Source of the DNA: Frondihabitans peucedani
GTDB taxonomy: Bacteria > Actinomycetota > Actinomycetes > Actinomycetales > Microbacteriaceae
Direction: 5' to 3'
DNA: 64,000 bases
Assembly (NCBI RefSeq): GCF_039537585.1
Contig: NZ_BAABAU010000001.1
Span: 682,001-746,000 of the forward strand
Shown: piece by piece, positions 28,257 to 38,829 of the stretch
How positions within the stretch are numbered: the stretch's first letter is position 1
Layout: the number at the start of each line of letters is the position of its first letter
The notes under the pieces: model-generated
The model's database searches: none
Told to the model about the DNA's origin: nothing
The model's input: only the letters and a program-made list of their open reading frames with translations
Translations under genes and position numbers: made by a program

Positions 28257-28398
28257 AGCGGAGACCCCCCTGGCCCGACTTGGCGGAGGGCCGGAATGGG
28301 GACAACTCGGGGTCCCCCATTTCGGGGGGCGGAGAGACGCCTCCCGGCCTGTGGAAAGCTGCGGGGCCGAGCGCCTGGACGGCCGCCGGGACGAGCTC

Positions 28399-29229
28399 TC
28401 AGCCGCGCGCCGTGGGGCCGGTCGGCAGCGTCTCCTCGACATCGACGGGCTCCGACGAGCCGCGGACGTCCACGACGACGGCCGTCACGTTGTCGCGGCC
28501 GCCGGCCGCCACCGCCGCCGTCACGAGTGCCGTCGCAGCAGCCTCGGTGTCGGCGTTCGCCGCGAGGAGCGTCGCGATGGCGCGCGCGTTCATCTCCTTC
28601 GTAAGACCGTCCGAGCACACGAGCAGACGGAGGCCCGGTCGGGCCGGCACGCGCCAGTAGTCCGGGCTCGGCTCGGCACCGAATCCGATCGCCTTCGTGA
28701 TGACGTTGCTGTCGGGGTGGTTCTCGGCGTCGTCCGGGTGGAGCATGCCGGCCTGGACCATCTCCTGGACGACCGAGTGGTCGACCGTGACCTGCCGGAG
28801 GACGCCCGAGTCGAGCATGTAGACGCGCGAGTCGCCCACGTTGAAGATGGTGAAGTAGGGCGTCTCGCCCTCCTTGGTCAGGATCGCCCCGGTCACCGTG
28901 GTGCCGACCCCGAGCTCCGTCCCGACCGCGGCGACCTCGATGTCGTCGGTGGCCTCGCGGAGCGCCTCCTCGAGAGCGTCCGTGTCGAAGAACTCGCCGG
29001 TGGCGGCCTCGTCGAGCCGCGTGACGACCGCGTCGCTGGCGACATCGCCCGCGCTGTGGCCGCCCATCCCGTCGGCGACGACGAAGAGCGGAGACCGGGC
29101 CACGAAGCTGTCCTCGTTGTGCGCCCGCCGCAGGCCGACGTCGGTGACGCCCGCCCAGTCGAGGCTGACGACGGAGCCGTCGCCGAGGGTGATGGTGTGC
29201 GCGGTCGTCGCACGGCCGATCTGGGTCAC
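28399..29229 (-). CDS. PP2C-family Ser/Thr protein phosphatase
   Basis: Predicted 276 residues from GTG at 29229. PP2C metal motifs are all present: RRAHNEDSF, VADGMGGHSAGD, NVGDSRVYML, CSDGLTKEM and GGRDNVTAVVVDV. It removes phosphates from Ser/Thr residues, probably reversing the kinase encoded downstream. Unlike actinobacterial PstP, no membrane helix or extracellular tail is seen; the protein ends soon after the catalytic domain. The start overlaps the FHA gene stop as GTGA, so FHA and phosphatase are coupled. Confidence 0.93.
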   Translation of the reverse strand: MTQIGRATTAHTITLGDGSVVSLDWAGVTDVGLRRAHNEDSFVARSPLFVVADGMGGHSAGDVASDAVVTRLDEAATGEFFDTDALEEALREATDDIEVAAVGTELGVGTTVTGAILTKEGETPYFTIFNVGDSRVYMLDSGVLRQVTVDHSVVQEMVQAGMLHPDDAENHPDSNVITKAIGFGAEPSPDYWRVPARPGLRLLVCSDGLTKEMNARAIATLLAANADTEAAATALVTAAVAAGGRDNVTAVVVDVRGSSEPVDVEETLPTGPTARG

Positions 29230-29612
29230 GGGAGTGGTTCTTCCTGGGGAGTGATGCGCGAAAAGGGCAGGATCTCGAGACGGTTGCCGTCGCCTATGTC
29301 AACTATCGTGCCCGCGAGCACGACGATCGACTCGCCTTGCCGAAGAGACACAGGTTGTCGCCCCGGAATGGTCACGCGAGTGCCGTTCGTCGACCGGAGG
29401 TCGGTGACGACGACGGCGCTCCCCTCCTGGCGGATCTCGACGTGGGTCGCTGAGACCTCTGCTCGCGGCGACGAGACGACCGTGAGCCGAGGCGGGACGC
29501 CTGTGACGACGCGGGGCGCCGTGGGTCGGCGGCCGATGACGAGAGGGACCTCGAGACTCAGGATGCTCGTACCGAGACCCACGCGGTGGTACCGGGGAGG
29601 AGACCCTGCCAT
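29226..29612 (-). CDS. FHA domain protein
   Basis: Predicted 128 residues from ATG at 29612 (MAGSPPRYHRVGLG), chosen because a purine-rich GAGAGGTG precedes it and the upstream part lacks protein character. The whole protein is essentially one phosphothreonine-binding FHA domain: VIGRRPTAPR, SRAEVSATHVEI-like strand (SSPRAEVSATHVEIRQ) and LRSTNGTRV. It is the first gene of the kinase/MoxR locus and is coupled to the phosphatase. It probably senses kinase state or recruits a phosphorylated partner (inference). Confidence 0.85.
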   Translation of the reverse strand: MAGSPPRYHRVGLGTSILSLEVPLVIGRRPTAPRVVTGVPPRLTVVSSPRAEVSATHVEIRQEGSAVVVTDLRSTNGTRVTIPGRQPVSLRQGESIVVLAGTIVDIGDGNRLEILPFSRITPQEEPLP

Positions 29613-29760
29613 GCTCGCACCTCTCTCGCTGCCGACCCGCGCGACGACTGACGTCCACGCTACCAAGCAGGGTGCGCGCGCCTGTCCTCCCCAGGCCGGT
29701 GCGCCGGGGCAGTTCTCCACCGGTCCCCCGCCGGGACGCCCGAGGCCGCTCCGGCCCGCC

Positions 29761-29766
29761 TATCTT
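29761..29766 (+). promoter_or_regulatory. -10-like hexamer for leaderless ogt
   Basis: TATCTT ends 6 nt before the ATG at 29773 with no ribosome site between. It fits a leaderless transcript starting at the ATG. Confidence 0.5.
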
Positions 29767-29772
29767 CGCCGC

Positions 29773-30354
29773 ATGACACTCACGCCGGTCCCCACCACCA
29801 CCGTCTCGTCGACGACCACGGTCTCGTCCACCACGACGGTGTCGCCAACGCCCGTCGTCTCCCCTCCGGGATCGGGCATCGCCCGCTACGACTCGCCGAT
29901 CGGCCGCCTCGAGATCGAGACGCGCGCCGACCGCATCGTCCGGCTCGACATCGAGCGCCGCGGCCGCCTGCCAGGCGACGAGCAGCCCGAGAGCCCGACG
30001 CCGCTGCACGACGAGGCGCGGCGGCAGCTCGACGACTACTTCCGCCACCGCCGACGCCGATTCGAGCTGCCGCTGGCGATGGCCGGCACCCCGTTCCAAG
30101 ACGCGGTGTGGGCGCGCCTCGCCGAGGTGCCCTGGGGCATCGCGACCAGCTACGGCGAGCTCGCCGACCTCACGGGCAGGTCTCTCGGTGCGAGAGCCGT
30201 GGGCGGCGCCATCCGGGCCAACCGGATCGCCCTCCTCGTGCCCTGCCACCGCGTCCTCGGCGCAGCGCGGCGCATCACCGGCTACAGCCCGGGCGACGGC
30301 GTCGCGACCAAGAGGTGGCTCCTCCGGCACGAGGGTATCGACTTCAGTGAGTGA
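29773..30354 (+). CDS. ogt: Methylated-DNA--protein-cysteine methyltransferase
   Basis: Repairs O6-alkylguanine by transferring the alkyl group to its own cysteine. Predicted 193 residues. The active-site motif PCHRVLG and the DNA-binding helix GARAVGGAIRANRIALL are intact. The upstream WGIATSYGELA block is typical. The N-terminus carries an odd TTTVSSTTTVSSTTTVSPTP repeat of about 25 residues before the conserved part (IARYDSPIGRLEIET), so the true start might be further in. The ATG at 29773 fits the leaderless promoter. It converges on and overlaps yaaA by 11 bp. Confidence 0.93.
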   Translation: MTLTPVPTTTVSSTTTVSSTTTVSPTPVVSPPGSGIARYDSPIGRLEIETRADRIVRLDIERRGRLPGDEQPESPTPLHDEARRQLDDYFRHRRRRFELPLAMAGTPFQDAVWARLAEVPWGIATSYGELADLTGRSLGARAVGGAIRANRIALLVPCHRVLGAARRITGYSPGDGVATKRWLLRHEGIDFSE

Positions 30355-31099
30355 GGTCGAGGACGCTCTCGGAGACGACGACGAGCTCCGTGCCCTCGGG
30401 CTCGACCATCATGCCCTCCGCCCGAGCCCAGACGACGAAGTCGTCGACCGTCGACAGCTCCGGGCGGGCAGCGAGCAGTCGGGCCACGATCACGCCCTTC
30501 GTCTTCTTGTTGAAGTGGTTGAGAGCGCGTCGGCGTCCGCCGTCGTCCGAGACGACCCGGACGTAGGCACTGCCGGCCGGTGCTGGGCCGAGCTCCACGT
30601 ACCCCTCGCTCCGCAGGTCGACGATCGCCCCGCGGTCGCTCAGCGCGCGGCTGATCGGCCTCGGCCACACCGCCTTCAGCGGCAGGTCGGGCAGACGGGA
30701 GTCGTGCGACAGCCGGTAGGCCGGGATCCTGTCCGCTGCCCCGACGATCCCGAAGAGAGCGGAGTGGATCGCGAGGTGAGCACCCGCCCACGACGCCTCG
30801 TCCTCCGAGAGCTCGGAGGCCCGGATCGGATCGAAGGCGACGCCGGTGTAGCGCTGGAGTGCCGACAGCGTGGGCGACGTCCGGAGCGCCCGGTTGCGGT
30901 CGACCTCGGAGCGGAGGCGCGGCCCGAGCCGGAGGGCGGCCATCGACGCGTCGACGTCGCGACTCAGGCGCACCAGAGCGGCGGCGACCCGGCGGCGCGA
31001 CCGGTCGAGCGACGGGAACGACAGCGAGGCGAGGTCGAGAGACGACCCGTCGTCGCCGCCGTCGCGCTTCGTCTCGGAGGGCGGCAGGAGGAACAGCAT
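30344..31099 (-). CDS. yaaA: YaaA family peroxide-stress protein (DUF328)
   Basis: Predicted 251 residues. Family motifs: LLPPSETK at the N-terminus, YTGVAFDPI, HSALFGIVGAADRIPAYRL and LNHFNKKTKGVIVARLL. E. coli YaaA binds DNA and lowers intracellular iron damage under peroxide stress. The local partner is unknown. The gene overlaps ogt convergently by 11 bp, so each antisense transcript could reach the other. A strong hairpin at 31143-31186 separates it from the ATP synthase operon upstream. Confidence 0.92.
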   Translation of the reverse strand: MLFLLPPSETKRDGGDDGSSLDLASLSFPSLDRSRRRVAAALVRLSRDVDASMAALRLGPRLRSEVDRNRALRTSPTLSALQRYTGVAFDPIRASELSEDEASWAGAHLAIHSALFGIVGAADRIPAYRLSHDSRLPDLPLKAVWPRPISRALSDRGAIVDLRSEGYVELGPAPAGSAYVRVVSDDGGRRRALNHFNKKTKGVIVARLLAARPELSTVDDFVVWARAEGMMVEPEGTELVVVSESVLDLTH

Positions 31100-31142
31100 G
31101 GCAGGACTCCGTCGGCTCCGCGGGGCCCGCGGAGAGAGAGAA

Positions 31143-31186
31143 GACCGCCCGCGATCCTGGGCGGTGAGCGCAGGATGCGGGCGGTC
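31143..31186. terminator. Long hairpin ending the ATP synthase operon
   Basis: Left arm GACCGCCCGC plus ATCCTG pairs with CAGGAT plus GCGGGCGGTC: 16 bp with a single bulged G and an 11-nt loop. It lies 24 bp after the atpC stop and has no T-tract. The arms carry the dispersed GCAGGAT motif in inverted orientation. Confidence 0.75.
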
Positions 31187-31209
31187 GGGTAGAGCAGGGA
31201 GGTGCCGGA

Positions 31210-31470
31210 TCAGGCCAGGGCGGCGTTCCGCGACACGATGGTGACCGTGTCGTTCTCGACCGAGAGGAAGCCGTCTTCGGCCGTCGCCTCGACGGTCGTG
31301 CCATCGCTCTGACGCACGCGCACCTGACCGGAGGCGAGGATCGCCAGCACGGGCTCGTGCCCGGGCAGGATGCCGATCTCGCCCTCGGTGGTGCGAGCGG
31401 TGACCTGCGCCGCCTCGCCCGTCCAGACCTGCTGGTCGGCCGAGACGACGTTGACCGTGAGAGCAGCCAT
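31210..31470 (-). CDS. atpC: ATP synthase F1 subunit epsilon
   Basis: Predicted 86 residues from ATG at 31470 (MAALTVNVVSADQQVW), 2 bp after the atpD stop. Conserved GEIGILPGHEPVLAIL is present. It is short compared with the 130-140 residues of E. coli because the C-terminal two-helix inhibitory domain is absent, as in many actinobacteria. Last gene of the operon. Confidence 0.96.
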   Translation of the reverse strand: MAALTVNVVSADQQVWTGEAAQVTARTTEGEIGILPGHEPVLAILASGQVRVRQSDGTTVEATAEDGFLSVENDTVTIVSRNAALA

Positions 31471-31472
31471 GA

Positions 31473-32957
<1,485 letters not shown>

Positions 32958-32965
32958 TCAAAGAC

Positions 32966-33871
32966 TCAGGACTTCTTCGACGAGCTCAGCGCGTCGGCGC
33001 CGCCCACGATCTCGGAAATCTGCTGGGTGATCTCGGACTGGCGCGCGTTGTTCGCGAGACGCGTGTAGTCGCGGATCAGGGTGTCGGCGTTGTCGCTGGC
33101 CGACTTCATGGCCTTCTGACGGGCGGCGTGCTCGGAGGCGGCCGACTGCAGCATGGCGTTGAACAGGCGGCTCTCGATGTAGACGGGCAGGAGCGCATCG
33201 AGGACGTCTCCGGCATCGGGCTCGAACTCGTAGAGAGGCAGGATCGCGTTCTCGTCGGGCTCCTCGATCCCCTCGACGACCTCGAGCGGCAGGAGCCGCA
33301 CGACCTCGGGCACCTGGGTGACCATGCTCACGAAGCGGTTGTAGACGACGTGGATCTCGTCGACTCCCCCCTCGTTCGAGTCGGTGAGGAACTTCGAGAC
33401 GACGGCGTCGCCGATCTCCTTGGCGGTGCCGAACTCGGGCTGGTCGGTGTTGCCCGTCCAGATCTGCTCCGAAGCGCGCTGGCGGAAGGTGAAGTAGCTC
33501 GCCGCCTTGCGACCGACGAGGTAGTACACCACCTCCTTGCCCTGGCTCCGCAGGAGCGTCGCCAGCTCTTCGCCCGCCTTGAGGACGTTCGACGAGAAGG
33601 CGCCGTTGAGGCCGCGGTCGGAGGTGAAGAGGACGATCGCGGCGCGATCGATCGACTCCGGCTCCGTGGTGAGGACGTGGTCGACGTTCGAGAACGTCGC
33701 CACGGCCGACACGGCCCGCGTCACGGCCCGCGAGTACGGACCAGACGCGGTCATCCGGGCCTGCGCCTTCTGGATGCGCGAGGCCGAGATGAGCTCCATG
33801 GCCCGGGTGACCTTCTTGGTCGTCTGGGCAGAGCGAATGCGCTGTCGGTAGACCCGAAGTTGCGCTCCCAT
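32966..33871 (-). CDS. atpG: ATP synthase F1 subunit gamma
   Basis: Central rotor shaft. Predicted 301 residues. N-terminus [20 protein letters not shown] and C-terminal [20 protein letters not shown] with [12 protein letters not shown] are diagnostic. ATG at 33871 follows a GGAGACAC site. Between atpA and atpD as usual. Confidence 0.98.
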   Translation of the reverse strand: MGAQLRVYRQRIRSAQTTKKVTRAMELISASRIQKAQARMTASGPYSRAVTRAVSAVATFSNVDHVLTTEPESIDRAAIVLFTSDRGLNGAFSSNVLKAGEELATLLRSQGKEVVYYLVGRKAASYFTFRQRASEQIWTGNTDQPEFGTAKEIGDAVVSKFLTDSNEGGVDEIHVVYNRFVSMVTQVPEVVRLLPLEVVEGIEEPDENAILPLYEFEPDAGDVLDALLPVYIESRLFNAMLQSAASEHAARQKAMKSASDNADTLIRDYTRLANNARQSEITQQISEIVGGADALSSSKKS

Positions 33872-33931
33872 GTGTCTCCTGTTGTTGTCTGTGCGGAAGA
33901 GGATCGACGAAGTCGGCTGAGCCCGGGAGGG

Positions 33932-35566
33932 CTAGCGCGACTTGACGATCTTCTCCTGGTTGACGTCGTCGGCGTCGGTGGCGGTGAACTCCTCGCGGCC
34001 GACGGAGGCCAGCGGCTTGCCCTCGCCCGTCTGGAACTCCTGCTTGAACGCGTCGATGGACGAGTCGAGCTCGGCGACGATGTCGTCGGAGAGCACGTTC
34101 GAGTCGCGGAGCTTCGTGAGGACCTCGCCGTTGCGCGACAGGTAGTCGTGGAGCTCTGCCTCGAAGCGCAGGATGTCGGGAACCGGGACCTCGTCGAGCT
34201 TGCCGTTCGTGCCGGCCCAGATCGAGACGACCTGCTTCTCGACGGGGAACGGGGTGTACTGCGGCTGCTTGAGGAGCTCGGTGAGGCGGGCGCCGCGAGC
34301 GAGCTGACGGCGGCTGGCCTGGTCGAGGTCGGACGCGAACATCGCGAACGCCTCGAGCGAGCGGTACTGGGCCAGCTCGAGCTTCAGCGTGCCGGAGACC
34401 TTCTTGATCGACTTGACCTGGGCGTCGCCACCGACGCGCGACACCGAGATGCCGACGTCGACCGCGGGACGCTGGTTGGCGTTGAAGAGGTCGGACTGCA
34501 GGAAGATCTGGCCGTCGGTGATCGAGATCACGTTGGTCGGGATGTACGCCGAGACGTCGTTCGCCTTGGTCTCGATGATGGGCAGACCCGTCATCGAGCC
34601 GGCGCCGAGCTCGTCGGACAGCTTCGCGCAGCGCTCGAGCAGACGCGAGTGCAGGTAGAAGACGTCGCCCGGGTAGGCCTCGCGCCCCGGCGGGCGGCGC
34701 AGCAGCAGGGAGACGGCACGGTAGGCCTCGGCCTGCTTCGACAGGTCGTCGAAGATGATCAGGACGTGCTTGCCCTCGTACATCCAGTGCTGGCCGATGG
34801 CCGAGCCGGTATAGGGGGCGAGGTACTTGAAGCCCGCGGGGTCGGAGGCGGGGGACGCGACGATGGTCGTGTACTCCATGGCGCCAGCGTCTTCGAGCGC
34901 GCCCTTCACCGAGGCGATGGTCGAGCCCTTCTGGCCGATGGCGACGTAGATGCAGCGCACCTGCTTGTTGGTGTCGCCCGACTCCCAGTTGGCCTTCTGG
35001 TTGATGATCGTGTCGATCGCGATGGCCGTCTTGCCGGTCTGGCGGTCGCCGATGATCAGCTGACGCTGGCCGCGGCCGACGGGGATCATGGCGTCGATCG
35101 CCTTGATGCCGGTCTGCATGGGCTCGTGGACCGACTTGCGCTGCATGACGCCGGGAGCCTGGAGCTCGAGGGCGCGGCGACCGGAGCTGGCGACCTCGCC
35201 GAGGCCGTCGATCGGGTTGCCGAGCGGGTCGACGACGCGGCCGAGGTAGCCGTCGCCGACGGGGACCGAGAGGACCTCGCCGGTGCGGGTGACCTCGAGG
35301 CCCTCGTCGATGCCGGAGAACTCGCCGAGGACGATGACACCGATCTCGTCTTCGTCGAGGTTCTGGGCGAGGCCCAGGGTGCCGTCGGCGAAGCGGATGA
35401 GCTCGTTGGCCATGACGCCGGGGAGACCCTCGACGTGGGCGATGCCGTCGGCGGCGTCGATGACGTGGCCGACCTCGGTGGTGGACGTCTGCGAGGGCTC
35501 GTACGCCGAGACGAAGTCTTTGAGGGCGTCGCGAATCTCATCAGGGCTGATCTTGATGTCTGCCAT
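33932..35566 (-). CDS. atpA: ATP synthase F1 subunit alpha
   Basis: Predicted 544 residues from ATG at 35566 ([15 protein letters not shown]). Walker A GDRQTGKT at 173-180; [11 protein letters not shown] and the family signature around [20 protein letters not shown] are intact. An upstream ATG-like extension lacks similarity and was not used. Conserved place between atpH and atpG. Confidence 0.99.
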   Translation of the reverse strand: MADIKISPDEIRDALKDFVSAYEPSQTSTTEVGHVIDAADGIAHVEGLPGVMANELIRFADGTLGLAQNLDEDEIGVIVLGEFSGIDEGLEVTRTGEVLSVPVGDGYLGRVVDPLGNPIDGLGEVASSGRRALELQAPGVMQRKSVHEPMQTGIKAIDAMIPVGRGQRQLIIGDRQTGKTAIAIDTIINQKANWESGDTNKQVRCIYVAIGQKGSTIASVKGALEDAGAMEYTTIVASPASDPAGFKYLAPYTGSAIGQHWMYEGKHVLIIFDDLSKQAEAYRAVSLLLRRPPGREAYPGDVFYLHSRLLERCAKLSDELGAGSMTGLPIIETKANDVSAYIPTNVISITDGQIFLQSDLFNANQRPAVDVGISVSRVGGDAQVKSIKKVSGTLKLELAQYRSLEAFAMFASDLDQASRRQLARGARLTELLKQPQYTPFPVEKQVVSIWAGTNGKLDEVPVPDILRFEAELHDYLSRNGEVLTKLRDSNVLSDDIVAELDSSIDAFKQEFQTGEGKPLASVGREEFTATDADDVNQEKIVKSR

Positions 35567-35652
35567 TGTGATTCCTATTCGTATCGAGGCGGGGCCTCGA
35601 GTCATTGGGGTGCGCCCGCGTCTGCTGCGAGCACGGAGTGTACGACTCTGCT

Positions 35653-36447
35653 CTAGCCGGCGAGCTGGAGGCGGAGATCTGCGAGCCTGGTTGACACGGT
35701 ACCGTCGATGACCTCGTCGCCGACCTGGACCCGGAGACCTCCGAGGATCGACGGGTCGATCTCGACGTTCACGCGGAGACTGCGGCCGAACTGCTTGGCG
35801 AGGCCCCGCTCGAGGCGCTCGAGCTGAGCGGCCTCGATGGGTGCTGCGCTGGTGACGACTGCGACGAGCTCGTCCGCCTGATCGGCGACGATGGCCGCCG
35901 CGTTCCGGAGGAGCTCCCCGATCCTGCGACCCCGGGGCTGCTGGACCAGCTGCGAGACGATCGAGATCGTCTGCTGCGACGCCTTGCCCCCGAGGAGACG
36001 GGTGACCAGAGCGGCCTTCGCCGGTCCGTCACTGAGCTTCGTGCCGACGGCCAGCTCGAGGTTCGAGTCGGACGACACGGCCTCGCCGAAGGCGAAGAGC
36101 TCGCTCTCGATCGCGAGATCGGCGGGCGCGCTCTGAGCGATGGTCCGGATGCCGACCTCCTCGATGCCGGCCAGCAGCTGGCGGTGCGTGGACCACCGGC
36201 TGCCGACGATCGACGTGAGGAGGGCACGGGCAGGCTCCGAGAACGCGCCGAAGACGCGGTCGATGAAGGCCTTCTTGCCCGCGACGTCTTCCGACGGGTC
36301 GGCCAGGTAGGCCAGCAGCTTCGACGACGAGCCGATGACCCGACCCGCGTTGAGGAGCTGTTCTCCCGTGGCCAGGTCGGCCGCGTCGCCCAGGTCGGCC
36401 AGCACGCCACGCGAGGTCGCGAGTGCCTCTCTGGTCATGGATCCCAT
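35653..36447 (-). CDS. atpH: ATP synthase F1 subunit delta
   Basis: Predicted 264 residues, about 85 longer than the E. coli subunit, which is usual for actinobacteria that keep a separate b subunit. The C-terminal delta signature is seen in [39 protein letters not shown]. Connects F1 to the peripheral stalk. Start 2 bp after the atpF stop. Confidence 0.96.
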   Translation of the reverse strand: MGSMTREALATSRGVLADLGDAADLATGEQLLNAGRVIGSSSKLLAYLADPSEDVAGKKAFIDRVFGAFSEPARALLTSIVGSRWSTHRQLLAGIEEVGIRTIAQSAPADLAIESELFAFGEAVSSDSNLELAVGTKLSDGPAKAALVTRLLGGKASQQTISIVSQLVQQPRGRRIGELLRNAAAIVADQADELVAVVTSAAPIEAAQLERLERGLAKQFGRSLRVNVEIDPSILGGLRVQVGDEVIDGTVSTRLADLRLQLAG

Positions 36448-36449
36448 GC

Positions 36450-37010
<561 letters not shown>

Positions 37011-37020
37011 TCAGCCTTTC

Positions 37021-37302
<282 letters not shown>

Positions 37303-38124
37303 TTAGTGTTCGTCGTTCAGCGCGAGCTGGACGTAAACAGCGGTGAGCAGCGAGAAGACGTAGGCCTGAAGAACGCCGACGAAGATCTCGAACAGGGTGA
37401 AGGCGAAGCCGAAGGCGGCCGTGCCGATGCCGAAGAGCGCCAGCAGGTTGCCCGACTCGAAGAAGAAGAAGGTCGTCGCCGAGAAGAACAGGACCAGGAG
37501 GAGGTGACCGACGATCATGTTCATCAGCAGTCGGAGCGTCAGCGTGATCGGACGCAGGACGAAGGTCGAGACCAGCTCGATCGGCGTGACGATGATGTAC
37601 AGGAACCACGGCACCCCGGGCGGCACGAGCGCGTTGCGGAAGAACGTGCCCGGGTGCTTCTTGACGCCGGCGTAGATGAAGGCGACGTAAGCGACGACCG
37701 CAAGGAGGAGAGGCACGCCGATTGTGGAGGTACCCGCGATGTTCAGGAAGATCACGACACCGGTGAGGTTCATGAACAGAACGAGGAAGAAGACCGTGGT
37801 CAGTAGCGGCAGGAACCGCTTGCCGTCCTTCTTGCCCAGGATGTCGTTGGCGACGTTGTTGCGGACGAAGTCGAGGCCCAGCTCGACGACGCTCTGGAAG
37901 CGACCGGGGACGAGCTTCATGCGGCGAGTGCCGAGCCAGAAGATCAGGACCAGGGCGACGACGGCGATGAGGCGCGCGAGCGTGATGCGGGTGAACTCGA
38001 AGGGGGTGCCCGCGAAGAGAAGGACCGACGGGAAGAACTCGTCGATGGATGGGCCCTGGAAACCTCCGCTGCTCCCCGTCGCGGCAGCGAGCGGGTGCAA
38101 CAGGGTGATGGCGTTAGCTAACAG
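37303..38124 (-). CDS. atpB: ATP synthase F0 subunit a, probable CTG start
   Basis: Predicted 273 residues. Membrane protein with the conserved Arg region LRLLMNMIVGHLLLVLF and the C-terminal LFEIFVGVLQAYVFSLLTAVY. No ATG or GTG is available between the first conserved residues and an upstream in-frame stop near 38187. The only standard start is TTG at 38100, which lacks a ribosome site. A CTG at 38124 lies 5 nt after a perfect AGGAGA and gives MLANAITLLHPLAAATG, so I place the start there. First gene of atpBEFHAGDC. Confidence 0.92.
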   Translation of the reverse strand: MLANAITLLHPLAAATGSSGGFQGPSIDEFFPSVLLFAGTPFEFTRITLARLIAVVALVLIFWLGTRRMKLVPGRFQSVVELGLDFVRNNVANDILGKKDGKRFLPLLTTVFFLVLFMNLTGVVIFLNIAGTSTIGVPLLLAVVAYVAFIYAGVKKHPGTFFRNALVPPGVPWFLYIIVTPIELVSTFVLRPITLTLRLLMNMIVGHLLLVLFFSATTFFFFESGNLLALFGIGTAAFGFAFTLFEIFVGVLQAYVFSLLTAVYVQLALNDEH

Positions 38125-38321
38125 CGCTATCTCCTGATTCGGGACGCGGGCACGAGGCGCCGTGCACAGTTTTGCAGCCGTGACTCATGTGATCTCTGGT
38201 GGAGCTGATCTCACACGAATCGCTGTCGGCAACAACTCTGTGTCGGCACCGCGAGACGCGGCGATGATCTATGGGGAAGCGACCCTTCGGCAGTGAACAG
38301 GCCGGGGACACGAACACATTC

Positions 38322-38327
38322 AGCCTA
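38322..38327 (-). promoter_or_regulatory. Putative atp operon promoter (-10)
   Basis: The minus strand reads TAGGCT, with TTCGTT 18 bp upstream at 38346-38351 as a possible -35. This would give a leader of about 190 nt before atpB. The 249-bp gap holds no other gene, only a small CCGCG/CGCGG hairpin near 38250. Tentative. Confidence 0.4.
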
Positions 38328-38373
38328 TCAAGAGAATCGGCCGCGAACGAACCATTCCGGGCCCGGCATACGC

Positions 38374-38829
38374 TCAATCGTCTGATTTTGCGCCGTCTGC
38401 ACCGGGGAGCGCGACGTCGACGTAGGGCTGACGCGAGCGCGTGACGACGAGCACGTCGACGACGAGGCTGCCCACGACTCCGACCACGATGCTGAGGAAC
38501 ATCACCAGGGTGTTCACCCACGGCTGGTCTTTCAACAGGACGACGATCACCAGGAAGACGATGAACTTCAGGAGCCAGCCGCCCAGCACGATCCCGAAGA
38601 AGGCTCCGCTGATCAGGCTCCCGCCGGAGGCCCGCAGCCCCAGCAGGATGCTCGCGGCCGTCATGCCCGTGAAGACCAGCGCGAGGGCGGTCCCGATCAG
38701 AGCGCTGGTCACCCCGGTGACCCCGACGGTCAGCCCGCCGACGATGCAGCCGACGACGGCGATGCCGAGAGCGAGGAGGCTCCCGAGCCGGAGGATGGTG
38801 GTGAAGATCCGGTTGCCGGAGGGGTTCAT
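38374..38829 (-). CDS. AtpI-like four-helix membrane protein
   Basis: Predicted 151 residues with four membrane helices (about 14-35, 41-63, 77-98, 106-130). Its place between wecA and atpB is that of atpI-type genes, whose products are thought to help assemble the c ring. The sequence itself is too plain to confirm family membership. The start overlaps the wecA stop as ATGA. Confidence 0.8.
   Translation of the reverse strand: MNPSGNRIFTTILRLGSLLALGIAVVGCIVGGLTVGVTGVTSALIGTALALVFTGMTAASILLGLRASGGSLISGAFFGIVLGGWLLKFIVFLVIVVLLKDQPWVNTLVMFLSIVVGVVGSLVVDVLVVTRSRQPYVDVALPGADGAKSDD

Noticed and set aside
13917-29612. Type VII secretion locus
   Set aside because: FHA, kinase and large membrane proteins recall T7SS loci, but there is no EccC-type FtsK/SpoIIIE ATPase, WXG100 protein or mycosin.
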